Origin: Acidocella aromatica
GTDB lineage: Bacteria; Pseudomonadota; Alphaproteobacteria; Acetobacterales; Acetobacteraceae
Assembly (NCBI RefSeq): GCF_014201825.1
Contig: NZ_JACHFJ010000012.1
Coordinates: forward strand, 1 to 64,000
Direction: 5' to 3'
DNA: 64,000 bases
The notes below the pieces were generated by a model. The model made no database searches. It was not told where the DNA came from and saw only the letters and a program-made list of their open reading frames with translations. Below, piece by piece: positions 46,149 to 57,025 of the stretch. The position numbers and the translations under genes are program-made. The number at the start of each line of letters is the position of its first letter. The stretch's first letter is position 1.

Positions 46149-47183
46149 CTAGACTGGCGGCAGCGCTTGGCGGACACCAAGCGGCGTCAGTGCCAGCAAG
46201 CCCTCACGCGCCTTATGCCAAAAGGCCGAGAGCATCAGCAGCGCCATGCCCGCCACCAGCGCGGTGTAGGACAGATCCGAGCCGATAACGCCCGAGTGCT
46301 TCAGCACGAAGGACAGCGCGTAGATCACATAGCCCAGCGCCGAGACCAGCAGCGCGCGCCTGTCCACCAGCAGCGCCACCACGCCCAGCGCCAGATACAC
46401 GCCAATCGCCACGATCGCGCCGCCGCCGCCAGCGCCGCCATTCAGCAGCCCGAGCATGTGGAACAGCGGATGCACGATCAGCGGTGCTGCCAGCAGATGC
46501 AGCCAGAAGGCGACATCGGTGCGCCGCGTGGTGCGGGCGAGGTCCGAGATATCCCAGCGCAGCCCCAGGGCGAACACGCCCAGCCCGGAGCCCAGCAACA
46601 GCCAGGACCAGAACGGCCGCAGGCTCGGCACCAGCCCCATCAGCATGGCCATGCCGAAGAAGATGATGCCCCCCGCCCCGGCAGCAGGCGTAATGGGCAC
46701 ATGAAAGCGCCGCCAATGCAGGTAGGCCGCCGCCCCGATCAGCGCCGGACAGAGCAGCAGCGTGCCCGAGACCGCCCCCGGCACGAAATTCCCCGCCGCC
46801 AGCGCGAGCCCGGTGCCGAAATTCAGGCCGATCATCCAGATCAGGCTGGAGCTGACGCCAACCGTGTAGAACACCAGGAGCAAAATACTCGGCAGCGCCA
46901 TGCGCCGCTTGCGGGTGAAATACTCCGCTAGCCCCCAGCTCGCCGCCGCCACGCACAGGCCGGACGCCCCCGTGGGTGCCGCCAAAAAGCCCAGCGCCAC
47001 CAGCACCAGCACCAGCGCGATACTGACGAAAATATCATTAAACCCGGTCAGCAGGCGGACATATTCCTCGTCCACCGCCGGAGCGGTCTTCTGCGCCGCG
47101 ATGAAGGCGCGGAACTTCGCCGCCTCCTCCGCATTCAACTTGCCCGCGGCCACAGCCGCGTCGAGATCCGATTCACTATACAT
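46149..47183 (-). CDS. Polytopic membrane protein of unknown function (DUF2157-like layout)
   Basis: A 344-residue protein. A short soluble N-terminus with repeated Ala-Glu helices (D-L-D-A-A-V-A-A-G-K-L-N-A-E-E-A) precedes about ten membrane helices. The N-terminal pattern followed by many helices resembles DUF2157-type proteins, but I would not claim the family. GGGAAA stands upstream of the ATG at 47183, and the longer in-frame extension is rejected. It converges with the CobW gene and lies after the groEL terminator in the same direction. Function is unknown. Confidence 0.7.
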   Translation of the reverse strand: MYSESDLDAAVAAGKLNAEEAAKFRAFIAAQKTAPAVDEEYVRLLTGFNDIFVSIALVLVLVALGFLAAPTGASGLCVAAASWGLAEYFTRKRRMALPSILLLVFYTVGVSSSLIWMIGLNFGTGLALAAGNFVPGAVSGTLLLCPALIGAAAYLHWRRFHVPITPAAGAGGIIFFGMAMLMGLVPSLRPFWSWLLLGSGLGVFALGLRWDISDLARTTRRTDVAFWLHLLAAPLIVHPLFHMLGLLNGGAGGGGAIVAIGVYLALGVVALLVDRRALLVSALGYVIYALSFVLKHSGVIGSDLSYTALVAGMALLMLSAFWHKAREGLLALTPLGVRQALPPV

Positions 47184-47231
47184 ACCAACTATTTCCCCAG
47201 TCTTTGCGGTGGCTTTATGGCGCGGCCCAAC

Positions 47232-47260
47232 AAAAAAGCCCCGGGGTTTCCCCCGGGGCC
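47232..47260 (-). terminator. groEL terminator
   Basis: A 9-bp GC stem (GCCCCGGGG / CCCCGGGGC) with loop TTTC lies just after groEL. On the minus strand a T6 run follows directly, a textbook intrinsic terminator. Confidence 0.92.
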
Positions 47261-47286
47261 TCTTTCGTTTGGCTGAAGGGCCTGGA

Positions 47287-48945
<1,659 letters not shown>

Positions 48946-49015
48946 TTAAAATGATGTTTGAGCGGCCCGATTCAGACTTCGCGGCTAAAGCCGCTCCGTC
49001 ATCGGGGCGCGGCAA

Positions 49016-49309
49016 TTAGGCGGCGATGATGCCGAGAATGTCGGATTCCTTCATGATCAGCAGGTCTTCGCCGCCGATCTTGACCTCGGTGCCGGACCAC
49101 TTGCCGAACAGCACGCGGTCGCCAGCCTTCACATCCAGGGCCACCAGGGCGCCGGCTTCGTTGCGAGCACCGGGGCCAGCAGCGACAACTTCACCTTCCT
49201 GCGGCTTTTCCTTGGCGGTGTCGGGGATGATGATGCCGCCCGCGGTCTTTTCCTCGGCGGTGATGCGGCGGACGACGACGCGGTCGTGCAGGGGGCGGAA
49301 ATTCGCCAT
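49016..49309 (-). CDS. groES: 10-kDa co-chaperonin GroES
   Basis: A 97-residue cap of Gro[13 protein letters not shown], the mobile-loop region [12 protein letters not shown] (about 22-33) and [11 protein letters not shown] are characteristic. It is the first gene of groESL, with a CIRCE operator 74 bases upstream of its start. Its expression should rise on heat shock. Confidence 0.98.
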   Translation of the reverse strand: MANFRPLHDRVVVRRITAEEKTAGGIIIPDTAKEKPQEGEVVAAGPGARNEAGALVALDVKAGDRVLFGKWSGTEVKIGGEDLLIMKESDILGIIAA

Positions 49310-49382
49310 GATGATCGCTCCTAAACGTTACAGTCTTAAAAGCTTTCCAGCCTGTCCGGCCCGGCACGCGGCACCGCGGCTG

Positions 49383-49409
49383 TTAGCACTCCCATGGCGG
49401 GAGTGCCAC
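49383..49409 (-). promoter_or_regulatory. CIRCE element (HrcA operator) of groESL
   Basis: TTAGCACTC, a 9-base spacer and GAGTGCCAC match the CIRCE consensus TTAGCACTC-N9-GAGTGCTAA, with two mismatches in the last three bases of the second arm. It sits between the groESL promoter and the groES start, where HrcA represses. Confidence 0.9.
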
Positions 49410-49410
49410 G

Positions 49411-49439
49411 GGTGTAGCGGCGGCGGAGCGTGAAGTCAA
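49411..49439 (-). promoter_or_regulatory. groESL promoter candidate
   Basis: On the minus strand TTGACT (49434-49439) and TACACC (49411-49416) are spaced by 17 bases, immediately upstream of CIRCE. The C before the first element gives CTTGAC, which also overlaps the alphaproteobacterial RpoH -35 word CTTG, so dual sigma use is possible. Confidence 0.5.
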
Positions 49440-49575
49440 GAAAACGCAGCACTCCCCGGGGCCGAGTGCCAAGTTGCTGGAATCCCTCATTTATATCTTG
49501 CTTTTGCCGCCGCGTTTGATGGCAATCTGATGAAACCCCGGGGCCGGACCGTTCTTGTAGAAGGAGGAGCCCAGC

Positions 49576-49833
49576 ATGAATCTAGCCTTGCAAATGCGCG
49601 ACTACCGCCTGACCACGGCGGAGATCCTCTACCATATGCCGGACCATCCGGGCCTGCTGCAGACCTATATCTGGCAGGAGCTGGACCTCGCGCCGAAATT
49701 CCCAGCGCTGCATAAGTTCCTGGATTTCTGGGAGCACAACCTGGACGGCAAGCTCCATTCCGTGCGCGTCGGCGCGGCGGACATCATCACTCCGGCGCAA
49801 TGGAAAGCAGGCACGCTGTACACGCTCAACTGA
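49576..49833 (+). CDS. usg: Usg family protein
   Basis: An 85-residue member of the Usg family, common in alphaproteobacteria. The run Y-R-L-T-T-A-E-I-L-Y-H-M-P-D-H-P-G-L-L-Q-T-Y-I-W-Q and D-L-A-P-K-F-P...L-x-F-W-E-x-N-L-x-G-x-L-H-S-V-R-V matches it well. Biochemical function is not established. AAGGAGGAG precedes the ATG at a good distance. It is convergent with ppk and divergent from groESL. Confidence 0.9.
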   Translation: MNLALQMRDYRLTTAEILYHMPDHPGLLQTYIWQELDLAPKFPALHKFLDFWEHNLDGKLHSVRVGAADIITPAQWKAGTLYTLN

Positions 49834-49847
49834 GAGACTGCGCCGGG

Positions 49848-52010
49848 TCAATCCACCCGGCGCTTGTATTTCGGCTTGGGCCGCTCGGCCGCCAACCCTC
49901 CATGCAGGGCGGAGCCGCGGCCCGAGAGGGACGGGTTGGTCATGAAATAGTCATGCGCCGAGGCCGGCGGATCGCCGGGCTGCACGCGATGCCAAGTGCC
50001 GTCGGGGTGCAGCACGGAGCTTTGCGCGTCGTCACGCAGGTTCACGACCATGATCTGGTCGAGGATCTGCGCATGCACCGTGGGGTTATGGATGGGCACG
50101 AAGGTCTCCACCCGGTAATCCATGTTGCGCCCCATCCAGTCGGCGCTGGAGATGAACACCTTGTTCTCGCGCGAGGGCAGTGGATGCCCATCGGCAAACA
50201 CGCAGACGCGCGCATGCTCCAGGAAGCGCCCAACGATGGACTTCACCCGGATATGCTCGGAAAGCCCCGGCACGCCCGGGCGCAGGCAGCAAATGCCGCG
50301 CACCACGATGGAAACAGGCACGCCCGCGCGAGAGGCCTCGTAAAGATGGTCGATCAGCTTGTCATCGACCAGCGAGTTCATCTTCAGCCATATGCCCGAG
50401 GGCTTGCCATGCTTGGCGTTGGCGATCTCGGTGTCGATCAGCGTGCCGATGGTCTTGCGCGTGGTCAGCGGCGAGAAGGCGAGCTGCTCCATCGCCTCCG
50501 GCCGGGCATAGCCGGTCATGTAGTTGAACAGCCGCGCCGCATCGCGCGTCAGCGCCGGGTCGCAAGTGAAGAAGCTGAGATCGGTATAGATGCGCGCTGT
50601 AATCGGATGGTAGTTGCCGGTGCCGAAATGCACATAGGCGCGCAGGGCGCTGGCCTCGCGGCGGACCACGTAGCTCACCTTGGCATGGGTCTTGAGCCCC
50701 ACGAAACCATAGACCACCTGCACGCCAGCGGCTTCCAGCGCACGGGCGAGGCGGATATTGGCCTCCTCGTCGAAGCGCGCGCGCAACTCCACCATGGCGG
50801 TGACGGATTTGCCCGCCTCGGCCGCCTCGATCAGCGCCCCCACGATGGGTGAGTCGCGGCTGGTGCGGTAGAGCGTCTGCTTAATCGCCACCACCGCCGG
50901 GTCCATGGCCGCTTGACGCAGGAACTGCACCACCACGTCGAAGCTCTCGAACGGGTGGTGGACCAGAATGTCCTTGGCGCGGATGGCGGCGAAGCAATCC
51001 CCCGCGAAGTCGCGGATGCGCTCGGGGAAGCGCGGGGTGTAGGGGGTGAACAGCAAATCCGGCCGGTCATCGACGATCAGCTGCTTCACATCCACCAGCC
51101 CGACAAAACCGCTCTCGCTGAACACCTCGTCCACCGGGGCCTCGATCGCGTCGATCACCAGCTCGCGCAGATCCGCCGGCATGTCCGCCTGGATGGTGAG
51201 CTGGATGGCCACACCACGGCGACGGCGCTTCAGCGCGGTCTCGTAGGAGCGGACGAGGTCTTCCGCCTCTTCCTCGAACTCCACATCGGTATCGCGGATC
51301 ACACGGAACAGGCCCGAGCCCTCCACGGTGAAACCGGGGAACAGGCGGCCCATGTTCATCGCCACCAACTCTTCGAGCATGATGAAGCGGATCGGCCCCG
51401 CACCCGCGGGCAGGCGCACGAAACGCTCGATCTGGCTGGGCAGCGGGATCAGCGCGGACATCTGGCCCTTGTCGTCATCGCGCGAGAGGGTGAGCGCCAT
51501 CACCAGCCCCATATTGGGGATGAACGGGAAGGGATGTGCCGGGTCCACCGCCAGCGGGGTGAGCACCGGGAACACACGCTCCATAAAATAGGAATCGAGG
51601 AAGGTGGCATCGTCCGAGGTCAGCTCGGCGGCGGTGCATACCACCAGCCCGGCCTGGGCCAGCAGCCCTCGCAGCTCGGCATAGGCCGCCTGCTGTGCGC
51701 CGATCAGCTCGCGCGCATGGGTGTTTATGGCATGAAGCTGCTGCGCCGGGCTCAGCCCATCGGCCGAGCGCTCCAGCACGCCCGCGCGTTCCTGGCCGAT
51801 GAGTCCAGCCACGCGCACGGAGTAGAATTCATCGAGGTTGGAGGCGCTGATGGAGACGAAGCGCAGCCGCTCCAGCAGCGGATGGCGGGGGTTGCAAGCC
51901 TCGCCGACCACGCGGAAATTGAAATCCAGCCAGGAAAGTTCGCGGTTGATGAAGCGGGCCGGGTCATCCAGGCCGATATGCGGCACTTCCGCCGAATGAA
52001 TCTGGTCCAT
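49848..52010 (-). CDS. ppk: Polyphosphate kinase 1
   Basis: A 720-residue enzyme polymerising inorganic polyphosphate from ATP. The N-terminal [16 protein letters not shown] (about 18-33), [10 protein letters not shown] and the phospholipase D-like half with [10 protein letters not shown] and the autophosphorylated histidine region V-G-R-F-L-E-H-A-R are clear. It supports stress survival and phosphate storage. It follows hda in the same direction after 53 bases and ends opposite usg. Confidence 0.97.
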   Translation of the reverse strand: MDQIHSAEVPHIGLDDPARFINRELSWLDFNFRVVGEACNPRHPLLERLRFVSISASNLDEFYSVRVAGLIGQERAGVLERSADGLSPAQQLHAINTHARELIGAQQAAYAELRGLLAQAGLVVCTAAELTSDDATFLDSYFMERVFPVLTPLAVDPAHPFPFIPNMGLVMALTLSRDDDKGQMSALIPLPSQIERFVRLPAGAGPIRFIMLEELVAMNMGRLFPGFTVEGSGLFRVIRDTDVEFEEEAEDLVRSYETALKRRRRGVAIQLTIQADMPADLRELVIDAIEAPVDEVFSESGFVGLVDVKQLIVDDRPDLLFTPYTPRFPERIRDFAGDCFAAIRAKDILVHHPFESFDVVVQFLRQAAMDPAVVAIKQTLYRTSRDSPIVGALIEAAEAGKSVTAMVELRARFDEEANIRLARALEAAGVQVVYGFVGLKTHAKVSYVVRREASALRAYVHFGTGNYHPITARIYTDLSFFTCDPALTRDAARLFNYMTGYARPEAMEQLAFSPLTTRKTIGTLIDTEIANAKHGKPSGIWLKMNSLVDDKLIDHLYEASRAGVPVSIVVRGICCLRPGVPGLSEHIRVKSIVGRFLEHARVCVFADGHPLPSRENKVFISSADWMGRNMDYRVETFVPIHNPTVHAQILDQIMVVNLRDDAQSSVLHPDGTWHRVQPGDPPASAHDYFMTNPSLSGRGSALHGGLAAERPKPKYKRRVD

Positions 52011-52063
52011 GCCGTGCTCCTTAGCAGTAACGCAGTCTGCCCTGCGTGACGAGTTTGCAACAG

Positions 52064-52720
52064 TTACTCGTCTTCGGCCAAGCCCTCCAGTATCTCCATG
52101 ACCAGCACACGGGTGATGCGCGCTCCCTTGTCCAGCGCCGCGCGGTCAAGCCTGGCCACGGCTTCGCGGTAATAGGCCGGGGCGCGGGGCAGATAGAGTA
52201 ACAATAAATTACGCACCGGCACGCTGAGTTGGAGCTGGCGCGCAGCACAGAGCCGGCTCAGCAGCATTTCCAGCAGTTCGTCCTCGGGCGGCATGATCTC
52301 CACGCTCTGCGCGGCGCGCAACCGGCTGGTGAGGTCGGCCAGCTTGTAGGACATGCGCATCGGCGGCAGGCGCGAGGCCATCAGCACCGGAAACCCCGCC
52401 TCGGCGGCGGCGTTGAGCAGGTGCAGCAGCGCGCGCGGCTCCGGCACCAGCTCGGCATCGTCCACCGCCACCGGCCCGGTGGGGCGGATCAGCCCTTGCA
52501 GCCGCGCTCCCTCCACGATGGTCGCGCCATTCGCCTTGGCCCAGAGATGCAGCAGATGCGTCTTGCCGCAGCCCGCCTCGCCCCAGAGTACAAGGCGGCC
52601 ATTGCTCCAGGCGTCCGGGCGGGCGAGCCATTCCCGCGCCTGGGCGTTGGAAGGGGCCGGGCAGAAATCCTCGGGAGCGAAATCCTGCTCCTCAACAAAC
52701 GGCAGCGATAATTGCTTCAT
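52064..52720 (-). CDS. hda: DnaA-like regulator Hda
   Basis: A 218-residue AAA+ protein resembling the ATPase domain of DnaA without its DNA-binding domain, as in Hda/HdaA. It has the N-terminal clamp-binding Q-L-S-L-P-F motif, Walker [10 protein letters not shown] (about 47-55), a Walker B-like V-D-D-A-E and a sensor R. In Caulobacter and relatives HdaA stimulates DnaA-ATP hydrolysis to limit re-initiation. It lies between perM and ppk, a standard alphaproteobacterial order. Confidence 0.92.
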   Translation of the reverse strand: MKQLSLPFVEEQDFAPEDFCPAPSNAQAREWLARPDAWSNGRLVLWGEAGCGKTHLLHLWAKANGATIVEGARLQGLIRPTGPVAVDDAELVPEPRALLHLLNAAAEAGFPVLMASRLPPMRMSYKLADLTSRLRAAQSVEIMPPEDELLEMLLSRLCAARQLQLSVPVRNLLLLYLPRAPAYYREAVARLDRAALDKGARITRVLVMEILEGLAEDE

Positions 52721-52730
52721 GCGGCCCAGC

Positions 52731-53834
52731 TCACTCCGGCGCGGGGTCGAGGTAGAGCGGCGATTGCAGGTAGCGCCGCAGCCAGAAGCGCGTGAGCGCG
52801 CCCAGCGTGGCGGTCACCGGCACCGCCAGCATGATGCCGAGGAACCCGAACACCGCCCCGCCCGCGAACAGCGAGAAGATCACCCACACGGCGGGCAGGC
52901 CGAGGCGGTCGCCCAGAAAGCGCGGCTGGATGACGTAGTCGTTGAACGCCTGCCCGCAGCCGAACACGATGAGCACCATGAGAATGCCGTGCCAGCCCGG
53001 ATTCTGGTTGAGCGAGATGAGGATGGCGGTAATGCCCCCCAGCAGCGTGCCAACATAGGGGATAAAGGAAAGCAGCCCCGCCGCGAGGCCGACGATCAGC
53101 CCGAAATCCAGCCCCACCAGCGTCAGCCCCAGGGCATAGACCAGCGCCAGCACGAGGCAGCAGATCGCCTGCCCGCGAATCCAGGCGGCCAGCACGCGGT
53201 TCACCTCCATCGCCTGGGCGCGGATCACCGCCTCATACGGGCGCGGCAGCCAGTTATCCACATGGCGGATGATCGAGGGCCAGTCGCGCAGTAGGTAAAA
53301 GGTGACGATGGGGGTGACGATCAGCAGCGTCAGCACGTTCACCACGGCAAATCCGCTGCCGATGATGTTCGTCACCGCCGTTCCAGCGAAGGAGACAATC
53401 GCCCCGGCCTGATTGGCGGCAATGTCACGCAGCTTGGCGCTCACCTGCCCAGGCCCGAGCCGCTCCTGCAAATCGTTGATCAGATGCCCGAAATCCTTCT
53501 GCGCCGTACCGATATAGCCGGGCAGGCTCTGCGCCAGCGCCGCCGCCTGATCGGCGATGACGGGGTAAAGCTGCAGGATGAACAATACCACGAGGATGCC
53601 AAGCGCAAACAGCAGCACCAGCGTGCCAAGCCAGCGCCGCACGCCCAACTGCTCCAGGCGGCTCACCGCCGGATCGAGGAAATAGGCCAGCCCCGCCGCC
53701 ACCACGAAGGGCAGCAGAATCGGCGAGAACAGATGGAAGAACAGCCACAGCCCGACCAGAAACGCCCCCAGCAGCCCCAGGCGCTGCCAGTGCACACGGG
53801 TGGCGCGGCGCCTATCTACGCCAAATTCGCTCAT
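52731..53834 (-). CDS. AI-2E/PerM family transporter
   Basis: A 367-residue inner-membrane protein with about eight membrane helices. The N-terminal pair (about 17-60) includes [16 protein letters not shown]. The central soluble part is followed by helices carrying [15 protein letters not shown] and [11 protein letters not shown], both family landmarks. The substrate is uncertain: members were linked to AI-2 export or Na+/H+ exchange. The start at 53834 follows GAAGG; the longer frame extends into the purM promoter. It is directly upstream of hda. Confidence 0.86.
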   Translation of the reverse strand: MSEFGVDRRRATRVHWQRLGLLGAFLVGLWLFFHLFSPILLPFVVAAGLAYFLDPAVSRLEQLGVRRWLGTLVLLFALGILVVLFILQLYPVIADQAAALAQSLPGYIGTAQKDFGHLINDLQERLGPGQVSAKLRDIAANQAGAIVSFAGTAVTNIIGSGFAVVNVLTLLIVTPIVTFYLLRDWPSIIRHVDNWLPRPYEAVIRAQAMEVNRVLAAWIRGQAICCLVLALVYALGLTLVGLDFGLIVGLAAGLLSFIPYVGTLLGGITAILISLNQNPGWHGILMVLIVFGCGQAFNDYVIQPRFLGDRLGLPAVWVIFSLFAGGAVFGFLGIMLAVPVTATLGALTRFWLRRYLQSPLYLDPAPE

Positions 53835-53906
53835 TGCCGTGCCTTCGGCGATTGCACGGGGCAACCGCCTGTGATGAAACGCGACGGTGTTTGAGGACAG
53901 AGCAAC

Positions 53907-53921
53907 GCCATGACTCATGGC
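53907..53921 (+). promoter_or_regulatory. Palindrome in the purM upstream region
   Basis: GCCATGA-C-TCATGGC is a perfect 7-bp inverted repeat about 20 bases before the purM start, between purM and the divergent perM gene. It may be an operator; no regulator can be named from sequence. Confidence 0.35.
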
Positions 53922-53941
53922 TTAGCGCATCGGGGGCTTAT

Positions 53942-54973
53942 ATGACTAGCGTGACATACCGGGATGCCGGGGTTGATATCGAGGCAGGGGATGCGCTCGT
54001 CGAGGCGATCAAGCCGCTGGCCAAGGCCACGACCCGCGCCGGAGTCATGGGCGGCCTGGGCGGCTTCGGCGCGCTGTTCGACCTGAAAGCGGCGGGCTTC
54101 ACCGACCCCGTGCTGGTCTCCACCACCGATGGCGTCGGCACCAAGCTGAAGATCGCCATCGAGACCGGCATTCACGACTATGTCGGCATCGACCTCGTGG
54201 CCATGTGCGTCAACGACCTCGTGGTGCAGGGCGCGGCCCCGCTGTTCTTCCTGGATTACTTCGCCACCGGCGCGCTGGATGTGGATGCCGCCAAGCGGAT
54301 CATCGCGGGCATCGCCGAGGGCTGCAAACAGGCCGATTGCGCCCTGGTGGGCGGCGAGACCGCCGAAATGCCCGGCATGTACGCGCATGGCGATTACGAC
54401 CTCGCCGGGTTCTCGGTGGGTGCGGCGGAGCGCAACAACCTGCTGCCCGCCAATGTCCGCCCTGGCGACGCCATCCTGGCCCTGCCCTCCTCCGGCGTGC
54501 ATTCCAACGGCTTCTCTTTGGTCCGCCGCATCTTCGCCGATGCCGGGCTCTCCTGGGACTCCGAGATCCTGGGCGGCAAGCGCGCCGCCGATGTGCTGAT
54601 GACGCCGACGCGCATCTATGTCCGCCCGATGCTGGCCCTGCACAAGGCCGGGCTGCTCAAGGGGGCGGCGCACATCACCGGCGGCGGCCTGCCCGGCAAT
54701 TTGCCGCGCGCCCTGCCCGAAGGCACCGGCGCCGCCCTCACCGGCCCCTGGGCGATGCCGGAAATCTTCCCCTTCCTGGCGAAGACCGCGAATGTCGCGC
54801 CCGAGGAAATGCTCCGCGTGTTCAACTGCGGCGTGGGCATGACGCTGATCGTCTCCGACGCCGAAGCCGCCACCAAGGTGCTGCGCGAGGCGGGCGAGCA
54901 GCCCTTCCTGCTCGGCCATGTGTCGGATAAGCCGGGCATCGTCATCGAGGGCACGGAAAAACTCTTCGCATGA
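53942..54973 (+). CDS. purM: Phosphoribosylformylglycinamidine cyclo-ligase (AIR synthetase)
   Basis: A 343-residue enzyme making 5-aminoimidazole ribotide from FGAM with ATP in purine synthesis. [11 protein letters not shown] opens the protein (about 6-16). The PurM motifs [10 protein letters not shown] (about 59-68), D-L-V-A-M-C-V-N-D (about 84-92), [11 protein letters not shown] and I-T-G-G-G-L-P-G-N follow. The start at 53942 is the usual N-terminus. The stop overlaps purN. Confidence 0.97.
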   Translation: MTSVTYRDAGVDIEAGDALVEAIKPLAKATTRAGVMGGLGGFGALFDLKAAGFTDPVLVSTTDGVGTKLKIAIETGIHDYVGIDLVAMCVNDLVVQGAAPLFFLDYFATGALDVDAAKRIIAGIAEGCKQADCALVGGETAEMPGMYAHGDYDLAGFSVGAAERNNLLPANVRPGDAILALPSSGVHSNGFSLVRRIFADAGLSWDSEILGGKRAADVLMTPTRIYVRPMLALHKAGLLKGAAHITGGGLPGNLPRALPEGTGAALTGPWAMPEIFPFLAKTANVAPEEMLRVFNCGVGMTLIVSDAEAATKVLREAGEQPFLLGHVSDKPGIVIEGTEKLFA

Positions 54974-55575
54974 GCAAACCCCGCGTCGGCGTACTCATCT
55001 CGGGCCGCGGCTCCAACATGGAGGCGCTGATCAAGGCGGCGAAAGCCCCGGATTTCCCGGCCGAGATCGTACTCGTGCTCTCCAACAAGCCCGAGGCGGC
55101 GGGGCTGGAGATTGCCCGCGCCCTCGGCGTGGCGGCGGAAGCCGTGCCCGCCAAGCCCTTCGGCAAGGACCGCGAGGCCCATGAGCGCGCGCTGGACGCC
55201 AAGCTGCAAGAGGCGGGCGTCGAGATCGTCTGCCTCGCCGGCTATATGCGGTTGCTCACCCCGTATCTGGTCAACCGCTGGGCCGGGCGGATGCTCAACA
55301 TCCACCCCAGCCTGCTCCCCGAGTTCCCGGGGCTGGACACCCATGCCCGCGCCATTGAGGCCGGGGCGGCGAAGCATGGCTGCACCGTGCATCTGGTGAC
55401 GGAAGGCATGGACGAAGGCCCCGTGGTGGCCCAGGCCGAAGTGCCCGTGCTGCCCAACGACACCGAGGACGCCCTGGCCGCCCGCGTGCTGGCGCAGGAG
55501 CACATCATCTACCCGCGTGCCCTGGCCGAGCTTGCCCGTAAAATCCGCTTGCCTCAGGCGGCGTCACACTCCTAA
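54970..55575 (+). CDS. purN: Phosphoribosylglycinamide formyltransferase
   Basis: A 201-residue enzyme transferring a formyl group from 10-formyl-THF to GAR. The N-terminal [15 protein letters not shown] (about 6-20) binds the phosphate. The catalytic block [14 protein letters not shown] (about 108-121) includes the essential Asn/His, and the usual Asp lies in M-D-E-G-P-V (about 148-153). It overlaps purM by 4 bases (ATGA), the typical purMN unit. Confidence 0.96.
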   Translation: MSKPRVGVLISGRGSNMEALIKAAKAPDFPAEIVLVLSNKPEAAGLEIARALGVAAEAVPAKPFGKDREAHERALDAKLQEAGVEIVCLAGYMRLLTPYLVNRWAGRMLNIHPSLLPEFPGLDTHARAIEAGAAKHGCTVHLVTEGMDEGPVVAQAEVPVLPNDTEDALAARVLAQEHIIYPRALAELARKIRLPQAASHS

Positions 55576-55586
55576 ATCCGGACAAA

Positions 55587-55602
55587 CGGGCCGCAAGGCC
55601 CG
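55587..55602 (+). terminator. Small hairpin after purN
   Basis: CGGGCC-GCAA-GGCCCG forms a 6-bp stem with a GNRA-type loop 11 bases after the purN stop. There is no T run; it is more likely an mRNA structure or weak attenuator before the small CoxIV-like gene. Confidence 0.35.
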
Positions 55603-55623
55603 CCGGAATTGGGGAGAATACAA

Positions 55624-55773
55624 ATGGCAATACAACCCGCACCGGAAACCCCGGTGGATTTCGATACACCTTCGAAGAAAGGCTGGGAATTCTTTACCAA
55701 ATTCCTGACCGTGAACGTCGCCCTCTGCATCGCGGCGCTGTTGCTCATCGGCCTGCTCACGGTGTGGCGCTAA
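55624..55773 (+). CDS. Small aa3-type oxidase subunit IV-like membrane protein, 49 residues
   Basis: The ATG at 55624 follows GGGGAGAA and opens a 49-residue frame. A polar N-terminus of about 18 residues (ending T-P-S-K-K) leads to G-W-E-F-F-T-K-F-L-T and one hydrophobic helix (about 29-46). This resembles the tiny alphaproteobacterial aa3 cytochrome oxidase subunit IV (aa3_CoxIV), which packs beside subunit I. The main oxidase genes are not in the window, so the assignment rests on size and pattern. It follows purN by 48 bases and its stop overlaps the GNAT gene by 4 bases. Confidence 0.6.
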   Translation: MAIQPAPETPVDFDTPSKKGWEFFTKFLTVNVALCIAALLLIGLLTVWR

Positions 55774-56222
55774 CCCTCCACAATCACCTGCCGCAGCAGC
55801 CTGCGCTTTGTGTCGGTGAAGCCCATCTTGCAATACAGGCTGTAGGCGCGCTCGTTCGGCGCCTCCACCTCCAGCAATAGCGTGCGGATGCCCGCCTCCC
55901 GTGCCGCCTCTATCGCCAGGGCCACACCCTGCCGCCCAAGCCCGCGCCCGCGCAGCGCGGGGAGCAGGTAAATATCGTCGATGAACCCGTCAGTGCCGCC
56001 ATTCTCCACGCTGTAACCCAGCGTGAGGATAAAGAACCCGGCAGGCGCGCCGTCCAGCTCCAATATATAGGCGGGCGCCAAGGCCTCCCCGGCGGCAACA
56101 TGCGCGAGCGTCGCCTCTCCCGCCTCATCCAACGGCGAGCCGTCCTCGATATGGAAATCCCGGGACATTTGCAGCAGCAGTTCCGCGTCCTCGGGGCGGG
56201 CGCGGCGGACGGTCAGGCTCAT
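55770..56222 (-). CDS. GNAT-family N-acetyltransferase
   Basis: A 150-residue GCN5-related acetyltransferase. The acceptor side begins V-R-R-A-R-P-E-D-A-E (about 5-14), and the acetyl-CoA loop L-P-A-L-R-G-R-G-L-G-R-Q-G-V-A-L (about 87-102) is the R/Q-x-x-G-x-G/A signature. The C-terminal N-E-R-A-Y-S-L-Y-C-K-M-G-F is typical. The substrate is unknown. Its start overlaps the end of the S49 peptidase gene (ATGA). Confidence 0.87.
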   Translation of the reverse strand: MSLTVRRARPEDAELLLQMSRDFHIEDGSPLDEAGEATLAHVAAGEALAPAYILELDGAPAGFFILTLGYSVENGGTDGFIDDIYLLPALRGRGLGRQGVALAIEAAREAGIRTLLLEVEAPNERAYSLYCKMGFTDTKRRLLRQVIVEG

Positions 56223-57010
56223 CGCAGCGCCACCATGGCGGCGCGCTCCTCGGCAGCGTCGAGCACAGCCTCCGCCGTGCCGCGCATGATGAAGCGCAAT
56301 ATCCCACGCGGCGCGCGCGGGCGCAGCCAGACCGGCTTCGCCGTCTCCCCGCCAAGCTCCTTCACCACCTGATCGACATCCGCAAAGCCATCCACCAGCC
56401 CGAGCCCAAGGGCCTGGCTGCCCAGCATGTAGCCGCCGTCGAAAACCTTGCTGTCGTCATCGGTCAGGCGCTCGCCCCGGCGCTCGCGCACCCAGTCCTT
56501 GAACATGCCGTGCGCCTCGTCGAGCAACTCACGGGTGAAAGTCTCATCCTCCGGCTTCAGCGGCGCGAACATGTCGTTGCGGCGCTTATTCTCACCCGCG
56601 GTAAAAACACGGCGCTCGATGCCATGCCGGGCGATGAACTTGTCCAGCCCAAACCCGCCCGTGACAACACCGATAGACCCCACGATGGACAGCCGGTTGG
56701 CAAGGATACGGTCCGCCGCACAAGCCAGCCAATACCCGCCCGAGGCGCCGACATCGCCAATCACTGCCGTCACCGCGACGCCGGTTTCCTCCGCCCGGCG
56801 GCGGATAAGCTGGCCAATCAAATCCGACTGCGCGGCCGAGCCGCCCGGGCTCTCGATGGCAAGCACCAGATTGCCGCTCTTCTTCGCCAAATCGAAACCG
56901 CGCTCGATGGCATCCGTATAGGCATCGAGGCTGATCATCCCTGGCCGTGCGGCGATCATTCCGCGAAAGGCGATGACCGGGATCTTGGGACGCATGAAGG
57001 GCAGTTTCAT
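56219..57010 (-). CDS. S49 family peptidase (SppA/SohB-like)
   Basis: A 263-residue serine protease with a Ser-Lys dyad. The nucleophile is Ser90 in G-D-V-G-A-S-G-G-Y-W, the general base is Lys142 in A-G-E-N-K-R-R-N-D-M, and S-P-G-G-S (about 54-58) forms the oxyanion region. Small single-copy SppA-type proteins degrade cleaved signal peptides or membrane fragments. Unlike full SppA it has no convincing N-terminal membrane anchor, only a mildly hydrophobic strand. It is coupled by overlap to the GNAT gene. Confidence 0.9.
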   Translation of the reverse strand: MKLPFMRPKIPVIAFRGMIAARPGMISLDAYTDAIERGFDLAKKSGNLVLAIESPGGSAAQSDLIGQLIRRRAEETGVAVTAVIGDVGASGGYWLACAADRILANRLSIVGSIGVVTGGFGLDKFIARHGIERRVFTAGENKRRNDMFAPLKPEDETFTRELLDEAHGMFKDWVRERRGERLTDDDSKVFDGGYMLGSQALGLGLVDGFADVDQVVKELGGETAKPVWLRPRAPRGILRFIMRGTAEAVLDAAEERAAMVALR

Positions 57011-57025
57011 GCCCTTCAGCTTAGT

